This document shows, piece by piece, positions 1 to 7,803 of a stretch of 64,000 nucleotides of DNA. The first letter of the stretch is position 1, and every line of letters starts with the position of its first letter. The stretch spans positions 6,697,501 through 6,761,500 of the forward strand of contig NZ_FNSM01000001.1 in the NCBI RefSeq assembly GCF_900105415.1, written 5' to 3'. The translations under genes were made by a program, and so were the position numbers. The notes beneath the pieces were generated by a model that had not been told where the DNA came from, made no database searches, and saw nothing but the letters and a program-made list of their open reading frames with translations. Source of the DNA: Streptomyces sp. TLI_105. GTDB taxonomy: Bacteria > Actinomycetota > Actinomycetes > Streptomycetales > Streptomycetaceae.

Positions 1-324
1 CCCCTGCGCACCGCGCCTCGCCGCGTTGCCGTCGGTCGGCACGGTCCCCCGTAGTCCTTCGGGCACGGGAGGTGCCTCCACCGCCGTGTCTCCTCCTCCG
101 CCTCGCGGGGCGTCCCCTCGGACCTGGCGGGTCTCGGGTCTGGGAAGGCCCCGGGCGACAGCCGTCGCTCCCCGGTCCGGCCTGACCGGCGAGGCACACC
201 CTGGGGAGGAGATCCCGGCCGGGGCGACCCGGAGATCTCCCTGAGACCGGGCCCGGGACATGGCCCGGGCCGTCCCCGCGGTGCAGGATGGAAGGGACGT
301 ACCGCCCGGCACCTGGAGGATCGC
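1..324. other. GC-rich stretch without a supportable gene
   Basis: No reading frame here looks like a real protein. The frames that stay open are rich in Pro, Arg, Ser and Gly, as expected of shadow frames in GC-rich DNA. The last 75 bases hold a palindrome at 250-271 and the ribosome binding site of the next gene. The stretch could be the tail of, or the spacer after, a gene that lies outside the window. Confidence 0.5.
250..271. terminator. short GC hairpin, possible terminator
   Basis: An 8-bp inverted repeat (250-257 GGCCCGGG with 264-271 CCCGGGCC) has a 6-nt loop. There is no T-run, so termination is only a guess based on its place before a new ribosome binding site. Confidence 0.3.
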
Positions 325-738
325 ATGCTCGCCGAGACCATCTGTTCCGCGGTGTCCGCGGCGGGCCTGGGCATCGCCGCGATTTCGGCGTACCGGAAGC
401 GATTCCTGTCCGCCGCCCGGATCGCGGCCTACGCCCTGGTGCCGCTCGGTCTGGTGATGACGGGCGCGGTCGACTGGATCGCCGACACGGCCTTCAGCCC
501 GGTGGCCTGGGCCGGCTTCGGCGTGCTGGGCGTCGCCTGGCTGCTCTTCCTGTCCACCCGGGCCGTGGAGCGGCGCCGGGCCGGCCAAGAGGTGACCGCC
601 GGGGGAGCCGAGCCGAGAGCCGTGGCCCCGGCCGCGTCGGCGCCCTCCCGTGGCGTGACGGCGAAGCCGCGGGCCGGCCAGTCCGCCGGTGAGGACTTCA
701 GCGACATCGAGGCGATTCTGAAGAAGCACGGAATCTGA
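325..738 (+). CDS. small membrane protein, function unknown
   Basis: This 137-residue protein has three hydrophobic segments (about residues 5-23, 30-48 and 58-78). A basic stretch follows (TRAVERRRAG), then an Ala/Pro-rich linker and a tail ending in DFSDIEAILKKHGI. The ATG at 325 is preceded by a good ribosome binding site (TGGAGGA, 314-320), which fixes the start. The acidic/basic C-terminal helix after a flexible linker suggests a cytoplasmic interaction motif, but I recognise no named family. It is monocistronic, with about 100 bases to the next small gene. The function is unknown. That it is a real gene is supported by the start signal and typical Streptomyces codon use. Confidence 0.75.
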   Translation: MLAETICSAVSAAGLGIAAISAYRKRFLSAARIAAYALVPLGLVMTGAVDWIADTAFSPVAWAGFGVLGVAWLLFLSTRAVERRRAGQEVTAGGAEPRAVAPAASAPSRGVTAKPRAGQSAGEDFSDIEAILKKHGI

Positions 739-839
739 TCACTTCTGGCGGTTCCGGTGTCCGTCCCCTTTCCGTGATCCACGGGAAGGAGTGAACGGCC
801 CCCGCGGCGGGGCGTGTTGCGGGATTCGCAGGGTGCGGG

Positions 840-1025
840 GTGCGCCATCATCCCCCCGAGATGCTGGATACCTCGCGGGAGCCCGTACCCGCCGCCACCG
901 ACGCCCCCGCCGAAGAGCCGCGCGGCTGCCTGTTCGCGCTCTCCCAGCCACCACTGATGATCTTCCTCGGGGTGATCGGCTGTCTGCTCCTGATGGCCGC
1001 CGTGCACGACCTCTTCGTGCTCTGA
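840..1025 (+). CDS. very small single-pass membrane protein
   Basis: This 61-residue protein has a short acidic/Pro-rich N-terminus (SREPVPAATDAPAEEP) and one C-terminal hydrophobic helix (about residues 36-58, PLMIFLGVIGCLLLMAAVHD). The frame could begin at GTG 840 or at ATG 861, giving 54 residues. Neither has a strong ribosome binding site, so the start is uncertain. It ends 15 bases before the stop of the convergent CGNR zinc-finger gene. I recognise no family. Small tail-anchored proteins like this are common in Streptomyces. Confidence 0.55.
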   Translation: MRHHPPEMLDTSREPVPAATDAPAEEPRGCLFALSQPPLMIFLGVIGCLLLMAAVHDLFVL

Positions 1026-1040
1026 CCCTCCCGAGGGGGC

Positions 1041-1598
1041 TCAGCCGGCGGCTTCCTTGCGGCGCGCCCGGTACGCGGCCACGTGCAGACGGTTGCCGCA
1101 GGTCCGGCTGTCGCAGTACCGGCGCGAGCGGTTGCGCGAGAGGTCCACGAAGGCCCGGCCGCAGTCCGGCGCCTCGCAGCGCCGCAGCCGCTCCTGCTCG
1201 CCCGCCACGACGATGAACGCCAGGGCCATGCCGCAGTCGGCCGCGAGGTGGTCCGCCACCGAGGCGCCCGGCGCGAAGTAGTGCACGTGCCAGTCGTAGC
1301 CGTCGTGGTCGGTGAGCTGGGGGGTGGTGCCCGCGCCCGCCACCAGCTGGTTGATCAGGGGGGCCGCGATCCGGGCCTCGGGGGCGGAGAAGACCGCCGC
1401 GAACTTCTCGCGCACCTCGCGCACGGCGCGCAGGTCGTCGGGGCCGAGCTCACCCACGCCGCTGACCTTGTGCGCGTCCAGGAAGTCGTGGAGCTCCGGG
1501 ACGTCCGCGAGCTCGTCGGCGCGGTCGCCCTGGGGCGCGGTGTTCATCAGATCGACGACGGTGTCGAGGGCGATCCGGGTGTCGTGGGGGATCAGCAC
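1041..1598 (-). CDS. CGNR zinc-finger / ABATE-domain protein
   Basis: This 185-residue protein has a two-part layout. An N-terminal ABATE-type region (formerly DUF1470, about residues 1-130) starts with the typical DTRIALDTVVDLMNT stretch. A C-terminal CGNR zinc finger carries C-x4-C (RRCEAPDCGRAFVD), then the SRRYCDSRTCGNRLHVAAYRAR signature with its last two Cys. Proteins of this family are thought to be stress- or metabolism-linked transcription factors, with the zinc finger as the presumed DNA-binding part. No ligand is known. It lies downstream of ssgB on the same strand but is separated from it by a strong terminator, so it probably has its own promoter in 1599-1740. Confidence 0.85.
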   Translation of the reverse strand: MLIPHDTRIALDTVVDLMNTAPQGDRADELADVPELHDFLDAHKVSGVGELGPDDLRAVREVREKFAAVFSAPEARIAAPLINQLVAGAGTTPQLTDHDGYDWHVHYFAPGASVADHLAADCGMALAFIVVAGEQERLRRCEAPDCGRAFVDLSRNRSRRYCDSRTCGNRLHVAAYRARRKEAAG

Positions 1599-1740
1599 GA
1601 TTCGCTCCCTGGCCGGCCGCGGGCGGGCGCCCGCGGAATGGCGCTGACTTTAGCGCGCCCCGGAAAACGACACCGGCGCCCGCCACCGCGCCGGCTGCGC
1701 GGTGGGAGCGCCGGATCTCGTGCCTATGTGACTGTCCGCG

Positions 1741-1771
1741 CGGCGCCGTCTCCCCGAGTCGGACGGCGCCG
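1741..1771 (-). terminator. terminator downstream of ssgB
   Basis: A perfect 10-bp inverted repeat (1741-1750 CGGCGCCGTC, 1762-1771 GACGGCGCCG) with an 11-nt loop lies 19 bases past the ssgB stop. It has no clear U-tract, as is usual in Streptomyces. Confidence 0.6.
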
Positions 1772-1789
1772 TGCGGCTCTCGGCCTGGC

Positions 1790-2203
1790 TCAGCTGTCGG
1801 CCAGGATGTGGGAGAGCTCCGTGTCCAGGTCGAAGTGCCGGTGCTCGGTGCCCGGTGGCACGGCGGCGTCGGTCCTCTTCAGGAACGACTCCAGGGCCCT
1901 CGCCGGGGCCTCGAGCAGGGCTTCTCCCTCGGGGGAGCTCAACGCGATGCAGACGACTCCCTGACCGTGGCTGCGGGACGGCCAGACGCGGACGTCGCCC
2001 GTGCCGGTGGGGCGGTGCAGCCCCTCGGCGAGAAGGTCGCGGGCGAAGACCCACTCGACCGTCTCTTCGGCTCCGGTGTGGAAGGTGGCGTGCACGGCAT
2101 ACGGATCGGCCGTGTCATACCGCAGGCCCGCGGGTACAGGCAGTGATGACTCGCTCGACACAACGAGGCGCAGGTGCAGCTCGCAGCTGACCGTGGTGTT
2201 CAT
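1790..2203 (-). CDS. ssgB: sporulation and cell-division regulator SsgB
   Basis: This 137-residue SsgA-like protein starts MNTTVSCELHLRLVVSSES and ends DLDTELSHILADS, essentially the highly conserved SsgB sequence of Streptomyces. In Streptomyces, SsgB recruits FtsZ to future septum sites in aerial hyphae, acting with SsgA at the membrane, and is needed for sporulation. SsgA-family landmarks visible are LPVPAGLRYDTADPYAV and VEWVFARDLLAEGL. The reading frame continues 22 residues further upstream, but ATG 2203 gives the conserved N-terminus. The gene is divergent from the PGPGW-motif membrane protein, with about 190 bp of shared promoter region. Literature places ssgB under a stress-type sigma factor. 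I cannot assign the promoter with confidence. Confidence 0.95.
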   Translation of the reverse strand: MNTTVSCELHLRLVVSSESSLPVPAGLRYDTADPYAVHATFHTGAEETVEWVFARDLLAEGLHRPTGTGDVRVWPSRSHGQGVVCIALSSPEGEALLEAPARALESFLKRTDAAVPPGTEHRHFDLDTELSHILADS

Positions 2204-2392
2204 AAGCGCCAGGGCCTTTCGCTCAGTGTGCGCTCGGGGATTCGCACGTCGGCGAAATCGACATGCCACCTCCGGTGCCGTTGTAAACCCCTCTGTCGGT
2301 TTTGTGGCCGTTCAGGTAGCTCGTATGGGGGCGTGTGACCTGCGGTAATACCGCCATTCCGGTGGGGGCTCCCCGTCCGGTAAGTTGGGGGC

Positions 2393-2815
2393 ATGAATGC
2401 GGAGAGTGACGAGCGCGCCGGGGAGTCCGCGGACGGCCAGGAAGCCGAACTGGGATCCCGCGCACCGGAGTTCATCAAGTCCCGGCGAGGCCTGCATCTG
2501 AGCTGGCAGGTCGGCGTCTTCGTCGTGGGGCTCGCCGTGGTCGGCGCCGGAGTGGTGATGCTGCCGCTCCCGGGACCCGGCTGGCTGGTCATCTTCGGCG
2601 GCATGGCGATCTGGGCGACCGAGTTCGTCTGGGCCCAGCTCGTGCTCCGCTGGACCAAGCGCAAGGTCACGGAGGCCGCCCAGCGCGCCCTCGACCCCAA
2701 GGTCCGCCGCCGGAACATCATCCTCACCACCATCGGTCTGGTGATCGTCGCCGCCCTGCTGGGCGTCTACCTCTGGAAGTTCGGCTTCGTCATGCCGTGG
2801 AAGATCGACGAGTGA
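2393..2815 (+). CDS. TIGR02611-type PGPGW-motif membrane protein
   Basis: This 140-residue protein has an acidic N-terminus (residues 1-40), then a hydrophobic hairpin (about 43-83) carrying the signature LPLPGPGWLVIFGGMAIWAT. A cationic amphipathic region (RWTKRKVTEAAQRALDPKVRRR) follows, then a last hydrophobic helix (about 112-133). The PGPGW motif defines a family of small actinobacterial membrane proteins of unknown function. The start ATG 2393 follows TAAGTTGGGGGC, a usable ribosome binding site. The gene is divergent from ssgB and is followed closely by a tRNA gene with its own promoter. The role is unknown. Its conserved place beside ssgB is only weak evidence of a link to cell envelope or division. 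Confidence 0.8.
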   Translation: MNAESDERAGESADGQEAELGSRAPEFIKSRRGLHLSWQVGVFVVGLAVVGAGVVMLPLPGPGWLVIFGGMAIWATEFVWAQLVLRWTKRKVTEAAQRALDPKVRRRNIILTTIGLVIVAALLGVYLWKFGFVMPWKIDE

Positions 2816-2826
2816 CCTTCCGGTGG

Positions 2827-2856
2827 TTCGGAAGCACCGCTGACATGCGGTAATGT
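2827..2856 (+). promoter_or_regulatory. promoter of the first tRNA-Val gene
   Basis: TTCGGA (2827-2832) and TAATGT (2851-2856), 18 bases apart, resemble a vegetative sigma-70-type promoter. They end 13 bases before the mature tRNA 5' end. Confidence 0.45.
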
Positions 2857-2869
2857 TTGCGGTGCGCCG

Positions 2870-2941
2870 GGGCGATTAGCTCAGCGGGAGAGCACTTCGT
2901 TCACACCGAAGGGGTCACTGGTTCGATCCCAGTATCGCCCA
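2870..2941 (+). tRNA. tRNA-Val (anticodon CAC)
   Basis: The full cloverleaf is readable. The acceptor stem is GGGCGAT with ATCGCCC, the D arm GCTC/GAGC, the anticodon stem CTTCG/CGAAG around loop TTCACAC (anticodon CAC, reading GUG), and the T arm ACTGG-TTCGATC-CCAGT. The discriminator is A2941 and CCA is encoded at 2942-2944. GUG is a frequent Val codon in high-GC genomes. An identical 72-nt copy lies at 6240-6311. Confidence 0.97.
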
Positions 2942-2950
2942 CCACCCGGC

Positions 2951-2990
2951 CCGAAGGCCCGGAGACGGAACACCGTCTCCGGGCCTTCGG
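2951..2990. terminator. strong bidirectional terminator after tRNA-Val
   Basis: A perfect 18-bp stem (2951-2968 with 2973-2990) has an AACA loop. It lies between the tRNA and the stop of the convergent membrane-protein gene at 2995, so it probably ends both transcripts. Confidence 0.85.
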
Positions 2991-2994
2991 CGTC

Positions 2995-5670
2995 TCACCG
3001 CATCCGCCCGAGCCGCTCCCGCAGCCGCCGGGCGTCCCGCAGCCGCTGCTCGTACGTGGCGCCCACCGCGAGCAGCAGCAGCCCCGCCAGGGCCGGCGGC
3101 AGCCAGCGCGGCAGCGCGCCCACCACCTGCACCACGTACGGCGCCAGCTCGTGCAGCCCGTCCAGGACGAGCACCACGCCGCCCAGCACCAGGAGCGCCT
3201 GGAGCCGGAAGCGGGCGCCGAGGAGCGTCACCACGAGCGCCGCGCCCCCCAGGGCCAGCGGGCGCACCCACTCCGGGTCCACCCAGGCCGCCGGCAGGCT
3301 CGGCAGCAGCGTCACCGCCAGGCCGGGGCCGTACGCCGTCCAGGACGAGGCCTCCGGGTCCCGGCGCCGCCGCAGGTACCCGACGACCAGTGCGGGCACC
3401 GACACCGGCAGCGTGTACGCCTCCGGGGCCGTCACGTCCCAGACCGCGAGCCGCACCCACGTGGCGAGCAGGAACAGCACCGCCGCCGTCCACGAGCCGA
3501 ACCGCCGCCGCTCGGGCCGGACGGCCGTGGCCGCCGCGATCACCCCGCCGAGGGCCAGCGCGAGCGCGAGGAACGCGGGCCGGGACGCGGCGATCCCGAG
3601 GGCGAGCAGCCCCACGGCCCCGCCCGTGACCTCGACCGCCAGGGCCACCGGGCGCGGCGCCCGGGAGCCGAGCGCGGCGGTCGCCGCCGGGACGAGCAGC
3701 AGCGCGAACGCCGTCCACCGGTCCTCGAACCCGCCGGCGGCCGCCACCGCGAACACGAGTCCCGTCGCCGCGAGCACCGCACCGACGGCGGAGACCACCC
3801 GGCGCGCGTCCCCGCCGAGCACCGCGACGCCCGTGAGGAGCGCGAGGACCGCGCCGAGCGCGGCGAAGGTGGCGCCCCGCACGTCCAGGGCGAGCGCCAC
3901 CGCGCTCAGGGCGGACGCGACCCCGCCGGCGTACGCGGTCCACCCGAGGACGGTCCCGGCCTCCAGGACCGGCTTCCGTGACGGGGAGGGCGCCCAGGAG
4001 GGCCAGGGCGTCCCGGGCCCGGAGGCCTGAGGCGCGGCCGCCTCCGGAGAGACCTGGCGGCCGGTCGGGGGCAGGCCGCGCGTCAGCGGGCCCGGACGGA
4101 CCGCGATCCACAGGGCCGCCGCCGAGGTCAGCAGCTGGAGGGAGAGCGTCGCCGCGTACGGCAGGTCGAGGGAGACCGGCAGGGCGGTGAGCAGCGCCCA
4201 GGCGAGGGCGAGGGCCCCGCAGCGGGCCCAGAGGCGGGGGAGGACCGCAAGGGCGGCGACGGCCGCCGCGAGGACGAGGAGGGCGGTCGCCGGGTAGGAG
4301 GCCAGGGCACGCGCGGCGTGCTCGCCCGACCAGACGTCGGTCGTCCGGGCCACCGGCCCGAGGAGCCCCGCCACCACCGGCGGCAGCGCCCACACGACCC
4401 CGAGCGCCACGACACCGGCACCCGCACCGACCAGACCGATCCGTATCCCACGCGGCACACGCCCCCCGAAGCCGCCGGCGCCGGACTCCGCGCCTACGGA
4501 GGCCGCCGGGGCGGACTCCGCGCCGACCGGAGCCGTCGACCCCGAGCCGGCGCCGGTCGGGGCAGCCGCGCCGGAACCCGCGTCGGCCGGGCCGGACCCC
4601 TTGTCGGCGGGGACCGTCGGGTCGAGGCCCGAGGCCGCCGGGCCGGAGCCCGGGCCCGTCGAGCCGGGCCCTGCGCCCGTCGGGACCGTCGGCGCGTCGC
4701 CCAGGCGCCACACCGCGGTCAGGGCCAGGGCGCAGAGGACGTAGCCCGGGACCACCCAGTCCGGCGGGAGGGCCGTGCGCAGGAGACCGCCCGCGGCCGT
4801 CAGGATCGCCAGGCCCGCGACCGCCGAGGTCGCCGCCGCGAAGGCGGGGACGCGCCGGGCCGCGTACAGGGCGACCGCCGCGCCCGCGAGGAGGAGCGGT
4901 GCGCCGCTCCACGGGGAGACGAGGGAGAGCCAGCCGCCCGTCAGCAGGGCCCAGCCGCCCAGGCCGGTCGCGGCCGTGGCCGCCGTGATCCGGACGGACG
5001 CCGGTCGGGCCCACAGCACGACCGCCGCGTCCGCCGTCGCCGTCAGGAGCGCCGCCCACGCGAAGGCCGTCGACCCGCCCCCGGCCGCGAGCGCCCCCAG
5101 CGGCAGCGGCAGCTGCGCCGCGACCACGGCGGCCGGCAGCGGGATCCGCAGCCGGGACGACACCGAGCCGTACGCCGTCCACGCGCCCGCGAGGACCGCC
5201 GACGCCACGGCGGTGTACCCCAGGCCGTCCGTCTCCGCCAGCGCCACCCGGTGCAGCGCGTACGCGTCGAGCACCATCAGGACGAGCCCCAGCGCCGCCA
5301 CCGACTCGGCCGTCGACACCAGGCCCTTGCGCAGCAGCGCCACCGGCGCCGCGAGCGCCGCACCCGTCACCACGGCCAGCACCGTCGCGCGGGCGCCGAT
5401 CCCCATCGAGCCCCAGCTCACCAGGGTGAAGGCGACCGCCGCGATCGCCAGCAGCGTGCCGCCGAGCGTCAGGAGCACGTTCTGCGCGCTGCGGGGCGTC
5501 GAGTCCGCGACCGGCGGTCGCGGGTGGAGCGGGGCCGCAGCGACCGGCGGGTACAGCACCTGGACCAGCCAGGCGCGGCGGGCCAGCAACTGGGACCGGC
5601 GCGCGTCGAGTTGCGCCAGCTCGCGGTCGACGAGCACCAGCTCGTCCGCGGGCGGCAGGGAGTTGTCCAT
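2995..5670 (-). CDS. large polytopic membrane protein, SCO7613 C-terminal-domain type
   Basis: This 891-residue protein starts with a short charged helix (residues about 8-38, VDRELAQLDARRSQLLARRAWL). More than twenty predicted hydrophobic helices follow. They are interrupted near residues 335-400 by a low-complexity Gly/Ser/Ala/Pro/Thr segment with repeats of the type GAESAPAASVGAESG. A cationic tail (YEQRLRDARRLRERLGRMR) ends the protein. The layout matches Streptomyces proteins annotated with an 'SCO7613 C-terminal domain', whose function is unknown. No transporter, glycosyltransferase or ligase motif stands out. The ATG at 5670 faces the SRPBCC gene at 5754 across an 83-bp gap that holds a clean inverted repeat (5715-5738), so the two may be co-regulated. 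The gene is bracketed by the two tRNA-Val copies. Confidence 0.75.
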   Translation of the reverse strand: MDNSLPPADELVLVDRELAQLDARRSQLLARRAWLVQVLYPPVAAAPLHPRPPVADSTPRSAQNVLLTLGGTLLAIAAVAFTLVSWGSMGIGARATVLAVVTGAALAAPVALLRKGLVSTAESVAALGLVLMVLDAYALHRVALAETDGLGYTAVASAVLAGAWTAYGSVSSRLRIPLPAAVVAAQLPLPLGALAAGGGSTAFAWAALLTATADAAVVLWARPASVRITAATAATGLGGWALLTGGWLSLVSPWSGAPLLLAGAAVALYAARRVPAFAAATSAVAGLAILTAAGGLLRTALPPDWVVPGYVLCALALTAVWRLGDAPTVPTGAGPGSTGPGSGPAASGLDPTVPADKGSGPADAGSGAAAPTGAGSGSTAPVGAESAPAASVGAESGAGGFGGRVPRGIRIGLVGAGAGVVALGVVWALPPVVAGLLGPVARTTDVWSGEHAARALASYPATALLVLAAAVAALAVLPRLWARCGALALAWALLTALPVSLDLPYAATLSLQLLTSAAALWIAVRPGPLTRGLPPTGRQVSPEAAAPQASGPGTPWPSWAPSPSRKPVLEAGTVLGWTAYAGGVASALSAVALALDVRGATFAALGAVLALLTGVAVLGGDARRVVSAVGAVLAATGLVFAVAAAGGFEDRWTAFALLLVPAATAALGSRAPRPVALAVEVTGGAVGLLALGIAASRPAFLALALALGGVIAAATAVRPERRRFGSWTAAVLFLLATWVRLAVWDVTAPEAYTLPVSVPALVVGYLRRRRDPEASSWTAYGPGLAVTLLPSLPAAWVDPEWVRPLALGGAALVVTLLGARFRLQALLVLGGVVLVLDGLHELAPYVVQVVGALPRWLPPALAGLLLLAVGATYEQRLRDARRLRERLGRMR

Positions 5671-5714
5671 ACCCGGAGTGTGGCTCCGGCCACAGCCGGC
5701 GGGAATGCGTCCCG

Positions 5715-5738
5715 GTACTCAGATTCCCGCCTGAGTAC
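5715..5738. promoter_or_regulatory. operator-like inverted repeat in divergent promoter
   Basis: Perfect 8-bp arms GTACTCAG (5715-5722) and CTGAGTAC (5731-5738) are separated by 8 bases. The repeat sits between the divergent starts at 5670 and 5754. Arm length and spacing (centre to centre 16 bases) suit a dimeric regulator binding on one face of the helix. No regulator is identified. Confidence 0.5.
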
Positions 5739-5753
5739 GCCCACACTGGGGGC

Positions 5754-6200
5754 ATGGACTGGTGCCGGTACCGCTTCCGCTGCGTCTGGCGGCTCGCCGC
5801 CCCGCCCGACGCCGTCTACGCGGTCCTCGAGCACGCCGAGGACTACCCCCGCTGGTGGCCCCAGGTCCGTGAGGTCGCCCCCCTCGACGACACCACCGGC
5901 ACCGCCCGCTTCCGCTCCCTCCTCCCGTACGACCTCGTCGTCACCGTCCGGGCCCTGCGCCGCGACCCGGCCGCCGGCGTCCTGGAGATCGGCCTCGGCG
6001 GGGACCTGGAGGGATGGGCCCGCTGGACCCTCACGGTGGACGGGGCCGGCACCCACGCCCTGTACGAGCAGGAGGTGGAGGTCCGCGCCCGCCTCCTGCG
6101 GGCCCTCGCCGTCCCGGGGCGGCCGGTCTTCCGCGCCAACCACGCCCTGATGATGCGCGGGGGACGGCGCGGACTCGCCGCTCTGCTCGGCGCGGTTTGA
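5754..6200 (+). CDS. SRPBCC-fold (polyketide cyclase/START-like) protein
   Basis: This 148-residue protein fits the SRPBCC helix-grip fold. It opens with a beta strand (YRFRCVWRLAAPPDAVYAVL), followed by the signature EDYPRWWPQVREV, in which the aromatic/Pro motif packs against the long C-terminal helix. Alternating strands and a final helix (RALAVPGRPVFRANHALMMRGGRRGL) complete it. These proteins bind hydrophobic ligands, and the ligand here is unknown. The ATG follows ACTGGGGGC. The stop codon is embedded in the -35 element of the following tRNA-Val promoter. The gene is divergent from the large membrane protein and shares its operator-like repeat. Confidence 0.8.
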   Translation: MDWCRYRFRCVWRLAAPPDAVYAVLEHAEDYPRWWPQVREVAPLDDTTGTARFRSLLPYDLVVTVRALRRDPAAGVLEIGLGGDLEGWARWTLTVDGAGTHALYEQEVEVRARLLRALAVPGRPVFRANHALMMRGGRRGLAALLGAV

Positions 6201-6226
6201 ACGAAGGGCGCGCGGGCCTGTATGGT
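6197..6226 (+). promoter_or_regulatory. promoter of the second tRNA-Val gene
   Basis: TTGAAC (6197-6202) and TATGGT (6221-6226) are 18 bases apart and closely match sigma-70 consensus. The -35 box contains the stop codon of the SRPBCC gene. The mature tRNA starts 14 bases after the -10. Confidence 0.6.
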
Positions 6227-6239
6227 TCAACCCGTTCCC

Positions 6240-6311
6240 GGGCGATTAGCTCAGCGGGAGAGCACTTCGTTCACACCGAAGGGGTCACTGGTTCGATCCC
6301 AGTATCGCCCA
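6240..6311 (+). tRNA. tRNA-Val (anticodon CAC), second identical copy
   Basis: The 72 bases are identical to the copy at 2870-2941, including every stem and the anticodon loop. Unlike that copy, the 3' CCA is not encoded: the bases after the discriminator are CCG, so CCA must be added by nucleotidyltransferase. Flanking sequences differ between the copies, so the identity stops at the gene boundaries. Confidence 0.97.
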
Positions 6312-6319
6312 CCGGGAGA

Positions 6320-6347
6320 GGCCGGTCCGTCGAAAGACGGACCGGCC
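6320..6347 (+). terminator. terminator after second tRNA-Val
   Basis: A 12-bp perfect stem (6320-6331 with 6336-6347) has a GAAA tetraloop and is followed by TTC. Confidence 0.75.
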
Positions 6348-6386
6348 TTCCGCATTCCCGGCCCCGTCATGCCATTCCCGGCCCCG

Positions 6387-7115
6387 TCACGCCGCCGTGC
6401 GCAGCTCCGGCCGCAGCGGCCACGCCGGGTCCACCGTCTCCGGCGTGCCCTGCCGGGTGAACCAGGCCTGGAGCCCCCGCGCCTGCGCCGCGTGCCACAC
6501 CGCCTGGAGCGTGTGGAGCTCCGCCGGCGTCAGCCGCTCGAGGCGGGACGAGAAGCGCCGCGCCACCGCCCGTACGACATCCATCGCCGCCGTCGCGTCC
6601 GCCGCGGCGTCGTGCGCGCCCGACAGCTCGACCTCGTAGTGGGCGCACAGGTCCGTCAACGTCCTGCGGCCCTTCCGGTAGCGGTCCAGGTGCTTGTCCA
6701 GGACCCGCGGATCGAGCACGCACAGGGGGCTGCCCGCCGTGTAGTCGCCCAGCGTCGACGCCCGGTGCCGGCGCAGCTCGCGGTCCAGGATCGTCAGATC
6801 GAACGGCGCGTTCATCACCACCAGCGGCCGTCCAGCCGCCGACTGCTCGGCCAGCGCGCGCGCCAGCTCCTCCATCACCGGGGCCGGCCACCGGCCGTTG
6901 CGCTGGAGGTGATCGTCCGTCAGGCCGTGGACGGCCGTCGCCCCCTCCGGCACCGGTATGCCGGGGTTGACCAGCCAGCGCGTCACCCGCGGACGCGCCC
7001 CCTCCGTGTCCTGGACGACGAGGGCGGCCGAGACGATCCGGTCCTCCTCGACGTCGATTCCCGTGGTCTCCGTGTCGAAAGCGGCCAGGGGCCCTTCGTA
7101 CCAGTGCATCGACAT
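6387..7115 (-). CDS. DEDDh-type 3'-5' exonuclease (DnaQ/epsilon-like)
   Basis: This 242-residue protein has the three exonuclease motifs of the DEDDh superfamily. ExoI is FDTETTG (about residues 13-19). ExoII lies in VVMNAPFDLTILDREL. ExoIII is GAHDAAADA, with the catalytic His and final Asp. Such enzymes remove nucleotides from DNA or RNA 3' ends in proofreading, repair or RNA turnover. The stand-alone form has no polymerase partner here. I chose ATG 7115 because GGGAG lies 7 bases upstream of it. ATG 7109 is the alternative, and the frame stays open further upstream without a ribosome binding site. It is divergent from the DUF4365-like gene (121 bp between starts). Confidence 0.85.
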   Translation of the reverse strand: MSMHWYEGPLAAFDTETTGIDVEEDRIVSAALVVQDTEGARPRVTRWLVNPGIPVPEGATAVHGLTDDHLQRNGRWPAPVMEELARALAEQSAAGRPLVVMNAPFDLTILDRELRRHRASTLGDYTAGSPLCVLDPRVLDKHLDRYRKGRRTLTDLCAHYEVELSGAHDAAADATAAMDVVRAVARRFSSRLERLTPAELHTLQAVWHAAQARGLQAWFTRQGTPETVDPAWPLRPELRTAA

Positions 7116-7236
7116 CCCCGAACTCCCTGCACACGTGCGGCAGATGGCCAACCCCCTGCCCCGAAACGGTGATACCCGGACTGTTTGCGTCGTACGCGGA
7201 CCGGTCACAACACAAGGGACGGGGAAGGAAGACGAC

Positions 7237-7803
7237 ATGGCGCTCGCCCAGCCCGAGTCGGGAGGGCTGCCGCCCCAGCGGGTGGCACCGACGCGCGGCT
7301 CACTCGCCACCACCGCCTGCATGGAGACCCTTCAGGTGGGATACCTGCACGCCGTCGCCGCCGCGGCCGGCTGCTCGCTGTCCCAGCCCTTTCCGGACAA
7401 CGGCATCGACTGGCACGTGAGCCACAGCGCTCCCGGGCACACCGTCGACGACGAAGTGACCATCAAGGTGCAGCTCAAGTGCACCTACCAGATAGCGCCG
7501 CGCCCGCCCGGCGGCGCGTTCTCGTTCACCCTCGACAACGACCACCTGGTGAAACTCGCCCGGACTCCGGTGTCCGTGCACAAGATCCTCGTCGTGATGC
7601 TCGTCCCGAGGTCACAGGAGGACTGGCTGAGGGCGAGCCACGACCGGCTCGACCTGCGGCACTGCTGCTACTGGATCAACCTGGCCGGGCACCCGGTCAC
7701 GGGACGGCGCCGGACCACCGTGCGCATCCCGACGACGCGGATCTTCGACGACCGGGCGCTCTGCGAGATCATGACCCGGGTCGGGGTGGGAGGGAGACCT
7801 TGA
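7237..7803 (+). CDS. DUF4365-like protein, possible PD-(D/E)XK nuclease fold
   Basis: This 188-residue protein resembles DUF4365 proteins. The block [18 protein letters not shown], then PDNGIDWHV, then [10 protein letters not shown] follows the E ... D ... QxK order typical of PD-(D/E)XK nucleases with Gln in place of the second acidic residue. These spacings are consistent with the fold, but the nuclease assignment is inference. A strong ribosome binding site (GGGGAAGGAA) precedes ATG 7237. Its stop overlaps the start of the next gene (TGATG at 7801-7805), so the two are translationally coupled. It is divergent from a DEDDh exonuclease, which suggests a nucleic-acid-processing context. Confidence 0.7.
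   Translation: MALAQPESGGLPPQRVAPTRGSLATTACMETLQVGYLHAVAAAAGCSLSQPFPDNGIDWHVSHSAPGHTVDDEVTIKVQLKCTYQIAPRPPGGAFSFTLDNDHLVKLARTPVSVHKILVVMLVPRSQEDWLRASHDRLDLRHCCYWINLAGHPVTGRRRTTVRIPTTRIFDDRALCEIMTRVGVGGRP

Noticed and set aside
26..244. Open frame of 72 codons at the window start
   Set aside because: Composition is Pro/Arg/Ser-rich like a shadow frame, there is no ribosome binding site, and it has no recognisable protein features.
2857..3981. Long plus-strand frame starting at the first tRNA-Val
   Set aside because: It runs through the tRNA and the terminator and is antisense to the well-supported membrane-protein gene. It is Arg/Pro-rich shadow coding.
2915..5755. 946-codon minus-strand frame overlapping the membrane protein
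   Set aside because: Its translation is Gly/Arg/Pro-rich with no hydrophobic helices, while the 891-residue frame shows a clear polytopic pattern. It is a frame shadow.
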